Shown here: piece after piece, positions 8,065 through 16,659 of the stretch
How positions within the stretch are numbered: the first letter of the stretch is position 1
How the letters are laid out: every line of letters begins with the position of its first letter
Assembly (NCBI RefSeq): GCF_031886125.1
Contig: NZ_CP119391.1
Location: 2,418,001-2,482,000, forward strand
DNA length: 64,000 nucleotides
Origin: Halomonas piscis
GTDB taxonomy: Bacteria > Pseudomonadota > Gammaproteobacteria > Pseudomonadales > Halomonadaceae
Direction: 5' to 3'
The notes under the pieces: model-generated
What the model was told of the DNA's origin: nothing
What the model saw: only the letters and a program-made list of their open reading frames with translations
Databases searched by the model: none
Program-made: the position numbers and the translations under genes

Positions 8065-8991
8065 ATGACGACTATCCCCTCTGCACACAGCCGCCGAGCC
8101 GGCGCCGTCGCCTGGCTGTGGCGCCGCCTGGCCGGCTGGCCGCTCGCCCGGCTGTGGCGCCTGGCGCGCCTGGCCGGGGCGCTGGTCTACCGGCTGAGCC
8201 GGCGCGAGCGCGAAGTCACCCGGCGCAACCTGGCGGCGGTCTACCCTGAGCTCGATGCCAAAAGCCGCCGGGCGCTGACCCGGCGCAGCCTGCATCACTC
8301 CGCCGCCACCATGCTCGAGCTTGGCCACGCCTGGATGGCGCCCCCCGAGCGCGTCGCCGCCGGTATCGTGGCGGTGCGTGGCCGCGACAAGCTCGACAGC
8401 GCCCGGCAGGAAGGCCGCGGCGTGATCGTGCTCGCCCCGCACTTTGGCAACTGGGAAGTGCTCAACTTCTGGCTGTCCAGCCATTTCCCCTTCACCGCCA
8501 TGTACGAGCCGCCCAAAATGGCCGCGCTCGACCCGGTCATTCGCCACGGCCGCGAACGCCAGGGAGCTGCGCTGGTGCCCACCAACGCCCGGGGCGTGGC
8601 GGCGCTGCTCAAGGCGCTCAAGCGCCACGAGGCCATCGGCATCCTGCCCGACCAGGAGCCCGGCTGGGGCAGCGGGGTGTTTGCGCCGTTTTTTCACCGC
8701 GACGCCTATACCGCCACGCTGCTATCCAAGCTGGTCGCCCGAACCCGGGCTCGGGTGGTAACCGGGGTCGCCCTGCGCGTGCCCGGCCAGGGCTTCGAGA
8801 TCCATTTTCTCGACGCCGACCAGCGCGTCTACAGCGCCGAGGAGGTGACTTCGGCCACCGGCGTCAACGCCAGCGTCGAGGCCGCCATTGCCCTGGACCC
8901 GGCCCAGTACCAATGGGAATACAAGCGCTACCGCAAGGTCGTTCAGGAACAGCAGGGACGACCCGACTACCGCGACTTTCGGCTTTACTGA
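8065..8991 (+). CDS. lysophospholipid/lipid A acyltransferase, LpxL/HtrB family
   Basis: Inner-membrane acyltransferase of the LpxL/LpxM (HtrB/MsbB) family, which adds secondary acyl chains to lipid A precursors. The 308-residue protein has an N-terminal hydrophobic, basic anchor and the catalytic HX4E motif at H126-E131 (APHFGNWE). Downstream are LPDQEPGWGSGVF and the QWEYKRYRK block near the C-terminus, typical of the family. The start lies 4 bp after the preceding DUF4870 gene. A second DUF4870 gene follows 31 bp later, forming a three-gene unit. Which secondary position or acyl donor it uses cannot be told; other lipid acyltransferase roles are possible. Confidence 0.9.
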   Translation: MTTIPSAHSRRAGAVAWLWRRLAGWPLARLWRLARLAGALVYRLSRREREVTRRNLAAVYPELDAKSRRALTRRSLHHSAATMLELGHAWMAPPERVAAGIVAVRGRDKLDSARQEGRGVIVLAPHFGNWEVLNFWLSSHFPFTAMYEPPKMAALDPVIRHGRERQGAALVPTNARGVAALLKALKRHEAIGILPDQEPGWGSGVFAPFFHRDAYTATLLSKLVARTRARVVTGVALRVPGQGFEIHFLDADQRVYSAEEVTSATGVNASVEAAIALDPAQYQWEYKRYRKVVQEQQGRPDYRDFRLY

Positions 8992-9022
8992 GCCCTCGCC
9001 CCCCTTGCCACGAGACCGCACC

Positions 9023-9373
9023 ATGACCGAACGCCACCCCTCCCGCGAGGAGGCGCGCACGCCGCAAATCGTCTACGCCCTGTTTCTGGGCGGCATCGTC
9101 ACCGCCAACCTCACGCTGCTGATCGGCGTGATCGTGGCCTACGTCTACCGCAAGAACGCCGCTCCCTGGCTCCAGCCCCATTACCGCTACCTGATCCGCA
9201 CCTTCTGGATCGGCACGCTGTATTTCTGCGTCGTCTTTGCCTTGAGCGTTTTCGCCCTGGGTGCCATCCTGTGGCCGCTTCTGGCGGTGTGGCTGGCCGT
9301 GCGCTGCGTCACCGGCTTTATCAAGGTGCGCCGCGGCCTCCCGCCGGCGCGGCCGGGCAGCTGGCTCTGGTAG
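9023..9373 (+). CDS. DUF4870-family membrane protein (copy 2)
   Basis: 116-residue membrane protein with three predicted helices, clearly paralogous to the gene at 7671. Both contain IVYALFL/VVYALYL, GVIVAYVYRKN/GVVIAYTYGGS, HYRY.IRTFWIG, the helix-ending RCV.GF and a C-terminus ending SWLW/SWLL. The start is the ATG at 9023, preceded by a weak GAGACCGCACC. Duplication around the acyltransferase suggests that the proteins act with it or with each other, perhaps as a heteromer; this is inference only. Confidence 0.82.
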   Translation: MTERHPSREEARTPQIVYALFLGGIVTANLTLLIGVIVAYVYRKNAAPWLQPHYRYLIRTFWIGTLYFCVVFALSVFALGAILWPLLAVWLAVRCVTGFIKVRRGLPPARPGSWLW

Positions 9374-9463
9374 AATAGCGCTCCCGGCCGCCGTGCGCGC
9401 AGCCCGCCACCGCCGTTGCCGGCCCGCTGACCGATACCGCTTTCATCAACCAGTGAGACCCCC

Positions 9464-10234
9464 ATGCCAGCCTCGATCAATTTGCTACAAGCCGCGCGCC
9501 AGGCGCTACCGCTGCTGGATGTGACCCGCCTTGACACGGCGGACCGCGACGCCGACATCGAGTCGCTGTGCCAGCAGGCCAAAACCCCGTTCGGCCACCC
9601 GGCAGCGGTGTGCGTCTACCCGCAGTTCGTGGTGGCCGCGCGGCGCGCCCTGACCGCCCACACGCTGAGCGGCGAGGTCAGAATTGCCGCGGTCGCCAAT
9701 TTCCCCGAGGGCGGTGACGATATCATGGCCGCCGCCCGGGAGACCCGGGAAGCCGTGGCCTCGGGCGCCGATGAGGTCGACGTGGTGCTGCCCTGGCGGG
9801 CCCTGCTCGACGGCGACGAAGACACCTGCCTCGAGTTTGTCGAGATGTGCAAGGCGGCCTGCGGCGGCCAGGCGCTGCTGAAGGTCATTCTCGAAGCCGG
9901 CGAGCTTGAAGACCCGGCGCAGATCAGGCGCGCAAGCGAGCTTGCCATCGAAGGCGGCGCCGACTTCCTCAAGACCGCCACCGGCAGGGCCGCCACCGGC
10001 GCCACGCCCGAGGCGGCGACCGTCATGCTCGAGGCCATCAGGGAAAGCGGCGAAGACGTCGGCTTCAAGGCCGCCGGCGGCGTTGATACCGCCGAAGACG
10101 CCGCTACCTATCTGTCGCTGGTAGCAGACATCATGGGGCCGGCCTGGATTGCGCCGACGCACCTGCGCCTGGGCTCTACCACCCTGCTGCCCAACCTGGT
10201 TGCCACCCTCGCCGGCTCCCCGGATACGGCCTGA
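9464..10234 (+). CDS. deoC: deoxyribose-phosphate aldolase
   Basis: Cytosolic class I aldolase that splits 2-deoxyribose-5-phosphate into glyceraldehyde-3-phosphate and acetaldehyde in deoxynucleoside breakdown. The 256-residue length matches E. coli DeoC. The Schiff-base lysine is K170 in DFLKTATGR and the second active-site lysine is K202 in GFKAAGG; D20 lies in the N-terminal LLDVTRLD. The ATG at 9464 has only a weak upstream purine stretch. No other deo gene is adjacent, so it is not in the usual deoCABD operon. Confidence 0.93.
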   Translation: MPASINLLQAARQALPLLDVTRLDTADRDADIESLCQQAKTPFGHPAAVCVYPQFVVAARRALTAHTLSGEVRIAAVANFPEGGDDIMAAARETREAVASGADEVDVVLPWRALLDGDEDTCLEFVEMCKAACGGQALLKVILEAGELEDPAQIRRASELAIEGGADFLKTATGRAATGATPEAATVMLEAIRESGEDVGFKAAGGVDTAEDAATYLSLVADIMGPAWIAPTHLRLGSTTLLPNLVATLAGSPDTA

Positions 10235-10372
10235 GCGCGCCGGCGCCACTTTCCCCGAGGCGCGTTTCCTCGTATTCTTGATCCCCGCCCGGCGCCGCGC
10301 CGGGCAGCCCTTGCATACCTGCACAACCGACGTGGCCGCCGGGCGCCGGCGGCTACCCACCAGGAGAGCACC

Positions 10373-11500
10373 ATGGCCGGCCTGCTGCCCCATATCGATC
10401 CGGAAGGACTGCTGGAATACTCCGTGGTCTACACCGACCGCGCGCTGAACCACATGTCCGAGCGCTTCCAGAACGTCATGCGCGATATTTCCGCCACGCT
10501 CAAGGACGTCTACCGCGCCGAGGCCACGGCGATCATTCCCGGTAGCGGCACCTTCGGCATGGAGGCCGTGGCCCGCCAGTTCGCCACCGACCGGAAAACC
10601 CTGGTGATCCGCAACGGCTGGTTCAGCTATCGCTGGACGCAGATCATCGAACAGGGCCGGCTGACCGATCAGCACACCGTGCTCAAGGCTCGCCGCCAGA
10701 ACCCCGACGACGAACGCTCGCCGTTCATTCCCGTGCCCGCGGAAGAAGCCGCCGAGCGCATTCGCGCGGAGAAGCCCGCCGTGGTGTTTGCCCCCCAGGT
10801 GGAAACCGCTGCCGGCATGCAGCTGCCCAACGACTACCTGCGCACCCTTTCGCGCGCTACCCGGGAGGCGGGGGGGCTTTTTGTCCTCGACGCCATCGCC
10901 GCCGGCACGCTGTGGGTCGACATGCAGGAGCTCGGCATCGACGTTTTGGTCACCGCGCCGCAGAAAGGCTGGAGCGGCTCGCCCTGCTGCGCCATGGTGA
11001 TGCTCTCCGAACGCGCAGAGAAACGCCTCGAGCAGACCCAAAGCAGCAGCTTTGCCTGCGACCTTGCCCGGTGGCACGGCATCATGCAGGCCTACGAAAA
11101 AGGCGGCCACGCCTACCACGCCACCCTGCCCACGGACGCGCTTTACACCCTGCGCGACATCATGCTCGAAACCCGCGACTACGGCTTTGCCCAGGTCAAG
11201 CAGGAGCAGCAGGTAGTGGGCGAGGCGGTGCGCGCCATGCTCAAGCGCCACGGCTTTATCAGCGTCGCCGCCGAAGGCTTCGAGGCGCCGGGCGTGGTGG
11301 TGTGCTATACCGACGACCCCGGGCTACCGGCCAAGCTCGCCGAGCAGGGCGTGCAGGTCGCCGGCGGCGTGGCGCTCCAGTGCGACGAGGGCGATAACTT
11401 CCAGACGTTTCGCATCGGCCTTTTTGGCCTCGACAAGCTGCACCACCCCGAGCGCAGCGTGGACAACCTCGAGCGCGCCCTCGACGCGCTGAAAGAATAG
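10373..11500 (+). CDS. class V aminotransferase (serine/alanine-glyoxylate type)
   Basis: PLP-dependent fold-type I aminotransferase of 375 residues. The PLP lysine is probably K198 in TAPQKGWSG and the cofactor-binding aspartate is D173 (LFVLDAIAAG). An N-terminal PGSGTFGMEAVARQF supplies phosphate-binding residues. The family includes alanine-glyoxylate and serine-pyruvate aminotransferases; the exact amino donor is not decidable here. CAGGAGA is placed well before the ATG. The 138 bp upstream contains a GC-rich inverted repeat near 10289-10307 with no T-run, so linkage to deoC is uncertain. Confidence 0.9.
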   Translation: MAGLLPHIDPEGLLEYSVVYTDRALNHMSERFQNVMRDISATLKDVYRAEATAIIPGSGTFGMEAVARQFATDRKTLVIRNGWFSYRWTQIIEQGRLTDQHTVLKARRQNPDDERSPFIPVPAEEAAERIRAEKPAVVFAPQVETAAGMQLPNDYLRTLSRATREAGGLFVLDAIAAGTLWVDMQELGIDVLVTAPQKGWSGSPCCAMVMLSERAEKRLEQTQSSSFACDLARWHGIMQAYEKGGHAYHATLPTDALYTLRDIMLETRDYGFAQVKQEQQVVGEAVRAMLKRHGFISVAAEGFEAPGVVVCYTDDPGLPAKLAEQGVQVAGGVALQCDEGDNFQTFRIGLFGLDKLHHPERSVDNLERALDALKE

Positions 11501-11514
11501 CCCGACGCCTTCTT

Positions 11515-12927
11515 TCAGGCCTCGCTGCTGTCGGCCACCTTGTCCACGGCAACGATACCCGAGCGGCTGATGACCACTTTCCAGCGGGCGAGATGCGCCC
11601 CGGCGTGGTTTTCGGTCTCGCGCACCACCAGGTTGAACAGATGGCGGCGCTCGACGCTTTCGCGCACCGCCTGGCCGTCCTTCAGCCGGTACACGTGGTG
11701 GGTGCTGCGGCTCATCAGCCGGGTCAGCTGGGAGACGTCCAGGGTCAAGGTTTCCCGGGTGTGCCGATAGCCGCTGAGAAACCGCGTGGGCGACATCCGC
11801 GAGCTCGAGCGATAGTGCAGCACCACCTCTTCCCGCTGGGCCATCTTGCGCCGGCGCATCTCGCGTATGGCGGGGTCGAGCGAGGCGTAGCGCTTGTAGT
11901 CGAACCACTCCAGCTGGCGGCCGACCAGCACGTTGCGCGTGGCATCGCGATATTCCCGACGCCACTTGGGCCGCCCCTTGCGCAGCCAGTGCCACAGGGT
12001 GTTGCGCAAGTCGTCCTTGAACACTTCGCGAATGGCATACAGCACCGCCATGGCGAGGATGAACAGCGCCGTGATATCCCCCAGCTGGTCGCGAACGCGC
12101 AGCACGGCAAAGGAGACAAACGCCATGACCACCGCCGTGGCCAGCGCCTTGACCGCTTTCTGCTCGCCGCCCCCGAGCTCCCGGTTGCGCTGCTTGAGAG
12201 TAATCGGGTATTCGATCAGCCGACGCAGCAGCCGCATCTTGTTCGACATCCGCGTGGGGTCGTTCATCACCCGCTCGGCGTTATACTGCTGCTCCCGGCG
12301 GTAGCCGCTCTCCTCTTCGCACACCGCGATCAGCTCGCGCTTGAGCGGCGTCAGCTCGCTCGAGCGCGGCATGTACGCCACCACCGCCAACAGCTGCTGC
12401 TCGGTAAACCACGACAGGTAGTTATCGATGTTGGCAAAGTACTTGTAAAGCCGCTCGTCCCGGGGTCGATTGCGCCGCATGCGCTTGAGAATACCGTCGC
12501 TCAGCGACACCATTTCGCGCACCGACTGGGCAAAGGCAGCGTCCTTTTCGCGGTTCAGCGCCTCGTCCGTCTCCGGCGGGCGCTCGCGCAGCGCCCGGGC
12601 ACTGTCCAGCAGCGAGCGCGTGGTGCGCTCCAGCGCTTCCACGTACTGGTAGGCATAAAGACTCAGGCTCAACCGATAGGAGGCGCTGCCCAACTGGTTG
12701 CGGCTGGCCAGCCGGCTGTGCACCAGCGGCAGACGATAGGCCTCGCTGTGGTAGGTCCGCGACACCTGAATGGCGCTGTGATAAAAGGCGTCTTCGGCAA
12801 TCAGCTCGGTGCTCAGCCCCAGCTCGCCGGGCACAAACAGATAGACGTCAAGAGTGTGCGACGTTTCTTCTTCCAGCCGCCGCGACAGGCGCAGCTGAAA
12901 ACTGTTTTTTCGCTCTACGTGGACCAC
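11515..12927 (-). CDS. uncharacterised protein with two central membrane helices
   Basis: I do not recognise this 470-residue protein. It has a long, Arg/Glu-rich soluble N-terminal part (1-255), with heptad-like stretches around 85-150. Two closely spaced hydrophobic helices follow (about 261-278, ALATAVVMAFVSFAVLRV, and 285-299). The basic C-terminal part (300-470) alternates strands and includes DVSQLTRLMSRSTHHVYRL. The topology would place both large parts on the cytosolic side. It lies 56 bp downstream of the mscS-like gene on the same strand with no terminator visible between them, so the two are probably cotranscribed. Function may relate to membrane tension or to envelope stress, but only by context. 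Confidence 0.75.
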   Translation of the reverse strand: MVHVERKNSFQLRLSRRLEEETSHTLDVYLFVPGELGLSTELIAEDAFYHSAIQVSRTYHSEAYRLPLVHSRLASRNQLGSASYRLSLSLYAYQYVEALERTTRSLLDSARALRERPPETDEALNREKDAAFAQSVREMVSLSDGILKRMRRNRPRDERLYKYFANIDNYLSWFTEQQLLAVVAYMPRSSELTPLKRELIAVCEEESGYRREQQYNAERVMNDPTRMSNKMRLLRRLIEYPITLKQRNRELGGGEQKAVKALATAVVMAFVSFAVLRVRDQLGDITALFILAMAVLYAIREVFKDDLRNTLWHWLRKGRPKWRREYRDATRNVLVGRQLEWFDYKRYASLDPAIREMRRRKMAQREEVVLHYRSSSRMSPTRFLSGYRHTRETLTLDVSQLTRLMSRSTHHVYRLKDGQAVRESVERRHLFNLVVRETENHAGAHLARWKVVISRSGIVAVDKVADSSEA

Positions 12928-12983
12928 CTGGGTACTGCTCCTTGCCGTTTCGCTGTTGGTTGGCCCGGTGGTGCTGCCTTTGA

Positions 12984-15425
12984 TCAGTCACCGTCGCCGC
13001 CGTCATCACCGCTGCCCGCCCGGGTTTCGCCGCTGGGCTCGCCCTGCCCCTGGGGCCGGGGACGGGTCCGGCTCAGCGCCTGCTCCCGGGCCTCTTCCCG
13101 ACGCGTGGGCGTGGGCGCCGGCTTGGGCGGCGTGGGCCGGTGGGTCACCTCGGGCTCCTCGTCGTTGACCCCGGCGGGCTCCTCGCCCCGAGCGTCCAGA
13201 GAAGTGACGCCGTCTTCGCCCTCGCCGTCTTCCCAGCGGCGCTCGGAGCTTGCTTCCATGCTCAGACTCAGCCGCGGCACGCCAAGGTCGATTTCCTGGG
13301 CTTCCATGCGCTGCTTGAGCAGCAGGTTGAACGCCCGGGCCACGTCCCACTGCATTTCCGGCGCGGTGCGAAAGCGCATCCGCAGAATCGGACAGCCCTC
13401 TTCAAAGGCGTGGATGCCCTGCATTTCCAGCGGCGCCCAGATGTAGTGGCGCATCATGGGGTTGTTGCGCAGCTCCTGGGCGGTTTCCTGCATCAGCGTG
13501 ATGGCGTCGTCGATGCGCATGGAAAACGGAATACGGATCTTCATCAGCGCAATGCCGAACTGGCGCGACATGTTGTGGATCGAGTCAAAGCGGCTGAAGG
13601 TGATGATATGGACGATGCCGTCGAGGTCGCGCAGGCGCACGGTGCGCAGCGTCAGCCCTTCGACGGTGCCCATGTGGCCGTTGATCTCGACGAAGTCGCC
13701 CACCGCCAGCGAATCCTCGATGAGGATGAAGATCCCCGTGATCAGATCCTGGACCAGGGTCTGGGCACCGAAACCGATCGCCAGACCGATCACCCCGGCA
13801 CCGGCCAAAAGCGGCGTGACGTTGACCCCCAGGTTGGCCAGCCCCGCTATCCCCGCGATGATCAGGATGGTGACGAAAATCACGTTGCGAATCATCGGCG
13901 TGATGGTCTGGGCCCGGGCCTGGTTGACCCGCCGCCCCTGGCTCTTGGCCGACGACACCAGCGCTCGCTGGATCGCGGTATCGGCAAAGATCCACACCAG
14001 CCAGGCCAGCAGCATCGTCGCCCCCAGGCTCAAAAGCGCCTTGCCGATGCGCGCCCCGGCGACCCCTTCCTGACCGAGACCGAACAGCGAGCCGCCCCAC
14101 ACCTGCATGAACAGCTCGGCAAACACCATCCAGGCGCAGATGTGCGCCAGCACAAAGCCCACGCGGGCCAGACGACGGCGATACTGGCGGTAGCGCGGCG
14201 GCCGCCGACGCCGTTTGCGCCGCTCGCCGTGGCGGCGCAGAAGCCCGGTCACCACCAGCGTCAGCACCAGCAGGCTCGCCGAAATGATCGAGCGCGCCAG
14301 TGCGGTACCCACGTCGCCCACGCTGATGAAAATCGCCAGCAGCGAGCCGCCCACCAGCAGCAGCGCGGGGACGTGCCACATGCCGCCCAGCGCCCGGCTG
14401 AGCTCGACGGCGGTTCCCGCCTCCCGACGCTGGCGATAGGGGCGATTACAGATCAGATGGCGAATGGGGCGCTTGAACTTGATGATAAAGCGAGCCGCCA
14501 CCAGCGCGGCCAGCATGTTGGCCAGCACCGATACCAGGCCGGAAAAGTCTTCGCCGAGCATCGCTACCAGGCGATTGGAAATCAGCGCGTCGCCCAGGGC
14601 GATCAGCGCGCCGATCACAAACAGGGTACGCAGGGCACGCTGCTGCAGCAGGCGCACGGCGGTAAAGCGGTGTCCGCTGCTGAAAAAGGCGATCACGGTT
14701 TCAAATACCACCGACAGCGCCCGACCGCAGACGCAGACGTAGGCCACCACCAGCACCGCCACGCGCCCGGGGCTTGCGGGCATGATCTGGCCCAGACCGA
14801 ACACCACGGCAAAGGACAGCACCCAGGGCAGCATGCGGCGGAAAAAATGAATGGCCATCAGCCGGCCGCGCGGGTCCCGGGGCAGGTCGTGGGGCCAGCC
14901 CCGGCGGGTGGCGATCAAACGCCCGAGGGCGATCATGATCACCAAAAGCCCCACCCAGACAATGCTCAACACCGCGCCGTCGGCCACGGCGCGGATCATG
15001 CCGGCGCGGCCAGGCTGATTGAGCAGCTCGCGAAGCTCGTCCATGCCTTCGCGCAGCTGCTCGGCCCACTGCTCGGTGGGCGTGCCGCCCTCCTGGGCCT
15101 GCTCGTTGATGTCGGTCAGGGTGTCGGCCAACGCTCCGAGCAGCCCCTGGCGGCCGCCGCTTTGCTCCGCGGAGGCATCGGCCGCCGCCTTGAGGTCGCG
15201 CAGCGACTTGAGCAGCTGCTCGCGCTGCTGGCCGTCTTCCAGAGTGGCAATAATATCGTCCAGCGACCGCTGCAGCGAAGCGCTGTCGGGCTTCTTGTCC
15301 TGGCCGGCGTCCTGGTTGAGTCCGGGCAGCGACACCCCCTGGGCATGCGCCGGCGTGGCCAGCATCAGCATCGCGATGAAAAACGCCACCATCAGGGCGC
15401 TGAGCGTAATAGGGTGCTGTCGCAC
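12984..15425 (-). CDS. MscS-family mechanosensitive ion channel
   Basis: Large mechanosensitive channel homologue of 813 residues. It has a signal peptide (1-29, ending AHAQG) and a periplasmic helical segment (30-140). Many membrane helices lie between about 150 and 570, followed by the conserved MscS pore and beta domain (540-620). The pore helix is glycine/alanine-rich (GAGVIGLAIGFGAQTLVQD), followed by LAVGDFVEINGHMGTVEGL. The last ~90 residues (725-813) are a low-complexity acidic/Pro/Arg tail. It is larger than MscS (286) and smaller than MscK (1120). The gene is divergent from the amidoligase gene; the uncharacterised gene at 11515 follows it. Confidence 0.92.
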   Translation of the reverse strand: MRQHPITLSALMVAFFIAMLMLATPAHAQGVSLPGLNQDAGQDKKPDSASLQRSLDDIIATLEDGQQREQLLKSLRDLKAAADASAEQSGGRQGLLGALADTLTDINEQAQEGGTPTEQWAEQLREGMDELRELLNQPGRAGMIRAVADGAVLSIVWVGLLVIMIALGRLIATRRGWPHDLPRDPRGRLMAIHFFRRMLPWVLSFAVVFGLGQIMPASPGRVAVLVVAYVCVCGRALSVVFETVIAFFSSGHRFTAVRLLQQRALRTLFVIGALIALGDALISNRLVAMLGEDFSGLVSVLANMLAALVAARFIIKFKRPIRHLICNRPYRQRREAGTAVELSRALGGMWHVPALLLVGGSLLAIFISVGDVGTALARSIISASLLVLTLVVTGLLRRHGERRKRRRRPPRYRQYRRRLARVGFVLAHICAWMVFAELFMQVWGGSLFGLGQEGVAGARIGKALLSLGATMLLAWLVWIFADTAIQRALVSSAKSQGRRVNQARAQTITPMIRNVIFVTILIIAGIAGLANLGVNVTPLLAGAGVIGLAIGFGAQTLVQDLITGIFILIEDSLAVGDFVEINGHMGTVEGLTLRTVRLRDLDGIVHIITFSRFDSIHNMSRQFGIALMKIRIPFSMRIDDAITLMQETAQELRNNPMMRHYIWAPLEMQGIHAFEEGCPILRMRFRTAPEMQWDVARAFNLLLKQRMEAQEIDLGVPRLSLSMEASSERRWEDGEGEDGVTSLDARGEEPAGVNDEEPEVTHRPTPPKPAPTPTRREEAREQALSRTRPRPQGQGEPSGETRAGSGDDGGDGD

Positions 15426-15568
15426 TTGCCTCTCTCCTGAACATGATCATGAAAACGGCGGATGGGCGGGCACGCCAGCGGCAGTGCCGAAACGGCAAAC
15501 CGCGCCACGATGCGCCCGGCCCGATATGATAATCTGAGCGCACTACTGGTTCACCTCACAGGACGCCC

Positions 15569-16576
15569 ATGACGCTGCAAGCTCCCCCCGCTCCCCGCAA
15601 TGCCCAGGGCCGTATGCGCCGCGTCGGCGTGGAAATCGAGTTTGCCGGCCTGCCGCCCAGGGATACGGCGCTGGTCGTGCGCGAGCTGTTCGGCGGTGAG
15701 CTTAACGCGGTCAGCCCCCACCGGCTACAGGTGGAAAACACCCGCTGGGGCGAGTTCGTGATCGAGCTGGACACCCAGTATGCCCACCCCGACCGCCGGG
15801 TGCTCGACGATAGCGCCGCGCTGGACAGCGAATGGGCGCACCACCAGCACCAGCTGCGCGCGGAGTTTCACCAGAAGACCCGCGAGCTCATCGGCGATAT
15901 GGTAACCGGCCTGGTCCCCACCGAGATCATCTGTCCGCCGGTGCCCTGGAGCGAGCTCGAGACGCTGGACCTGTTGTTTGACGCCCTGCGCGAACACGGC
16001 GCCAAGGGCACCGACGCCAGCCTTTTATACGGCTTTGGCCTGCATCTCAACCCCGAAATCGCCTCGCCGGCCGCTGACGACATCCGCGCCCTGCTCCAGG
16101 CCTACCTGCTGCTGGCACCCTGGCTGCGCGACGACATCAAGGTCGACATTACCCGCGAAGTGCTGCCCCACGCCAACCCCTTTCCCAGGGACTACGCGCT
16201 GAAGGTGCTCGCCGCCGACTATCGACCTCCGCTGACCGAGCTGATCGATGACTATCTGCACGACAACCCCACGCGCAACCGCGAGCTGGATATGCTGCCG
16301 CTGTTTGCCCATCTCTGCCCCGAGCACCCCCACGCGCTGCTGCACAGCGGGCTGACCAAGCCCCGGCCGACGTTTCACTACCGGCTGCCCAACGCCCAGC
16401 TGTCCCAGCCCGGCTGGGGAGCGGTGACCGAGTGGAACCGCTGGGTCGAGGTGGAAAAGCTCGCCGCCGATCGCCAGGCGCTGGGGGAACGCAGCGCGGC
16501 CTATATTGCCGACCACAGCCGGCCGTTCTACCGCCGCTGGGCGGACAGGCTGCGCCGCCTGTGGCATAGGCGCTAG
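15569..16576 (+). CDS. putative amidoligase (glutamine synthetase-like COOH-NH2 ligase)
   Basis: Predicted member of the Amidoligase_2 family, ATP-dependent ligases with a glutamine-synthetase-like fold that join carboxyl and amino groups. Visible family features in the 335-residue protein are RRVGVEIEFAGL near residues 17-28 (metal/ATP-binding Glu residues), FVIELDTQY near 63-71, PTEIICPPVP near 112-121 and GFGLHLNPEI near 151-160. The substrate is unknown. The next gene, 83 bp downstream on the same strand, encodes a class I glutamine-amidotransferase-like hydrolase, a pairing that I recall has been described for this family. Together they may build or edit a peptide-like metabolite, or modify a protein. 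Confidence 0.82.
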   Translation: MTLQAPPAPRNAQGRMRRVGVEIEFAGLPPRDTALVVRELFGGELNAVSPHRLQVENTRWGEFVIELDTQYAHPDRRVLDDSAALDSEWAHHQHQLRAEFHQKTRELIGDMVTGLVPTEIICPPVPWSELETLDLLFDALREHGAKGTDASLLYGFGLHLNPEIASPAADDIRALLQAYLLLAPWLRDDIKVDITREVLPHANPFPRDYALKVLAADYRPPLTELIDDYLHDNPTRNRELDMLPLFAHLCPEHPHALLHSGLTKPRPTFHYRLPNAQLSQPGWGAVTEWNRWVEVEKLAADRQALGERSAAYIADHSRPFYRRWADRLRRLWHRR

Positions 16577-16659
16577 GCCTCGCTTTTCTTTCGCCCGTTT
16601 TTCTTTCACCCGTTGGCCACTTCTCCTCATTCGCCACTAACCAGGAACGCCCAAGCCGT

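Noticed and set aside
10289..10307. Terminator after deoC
   Set aside because: A GC-rich inverted repeat is present but no T-run follows and the position is close to the next gene's leader.
13140..15440. 766-codon open frame antisense to the mscS-like gene
   Set aside because: Composition is low-complexity (His, Gln, Arg, Gly) with no domain; it mirrors the third-position GC bias of the real gene.
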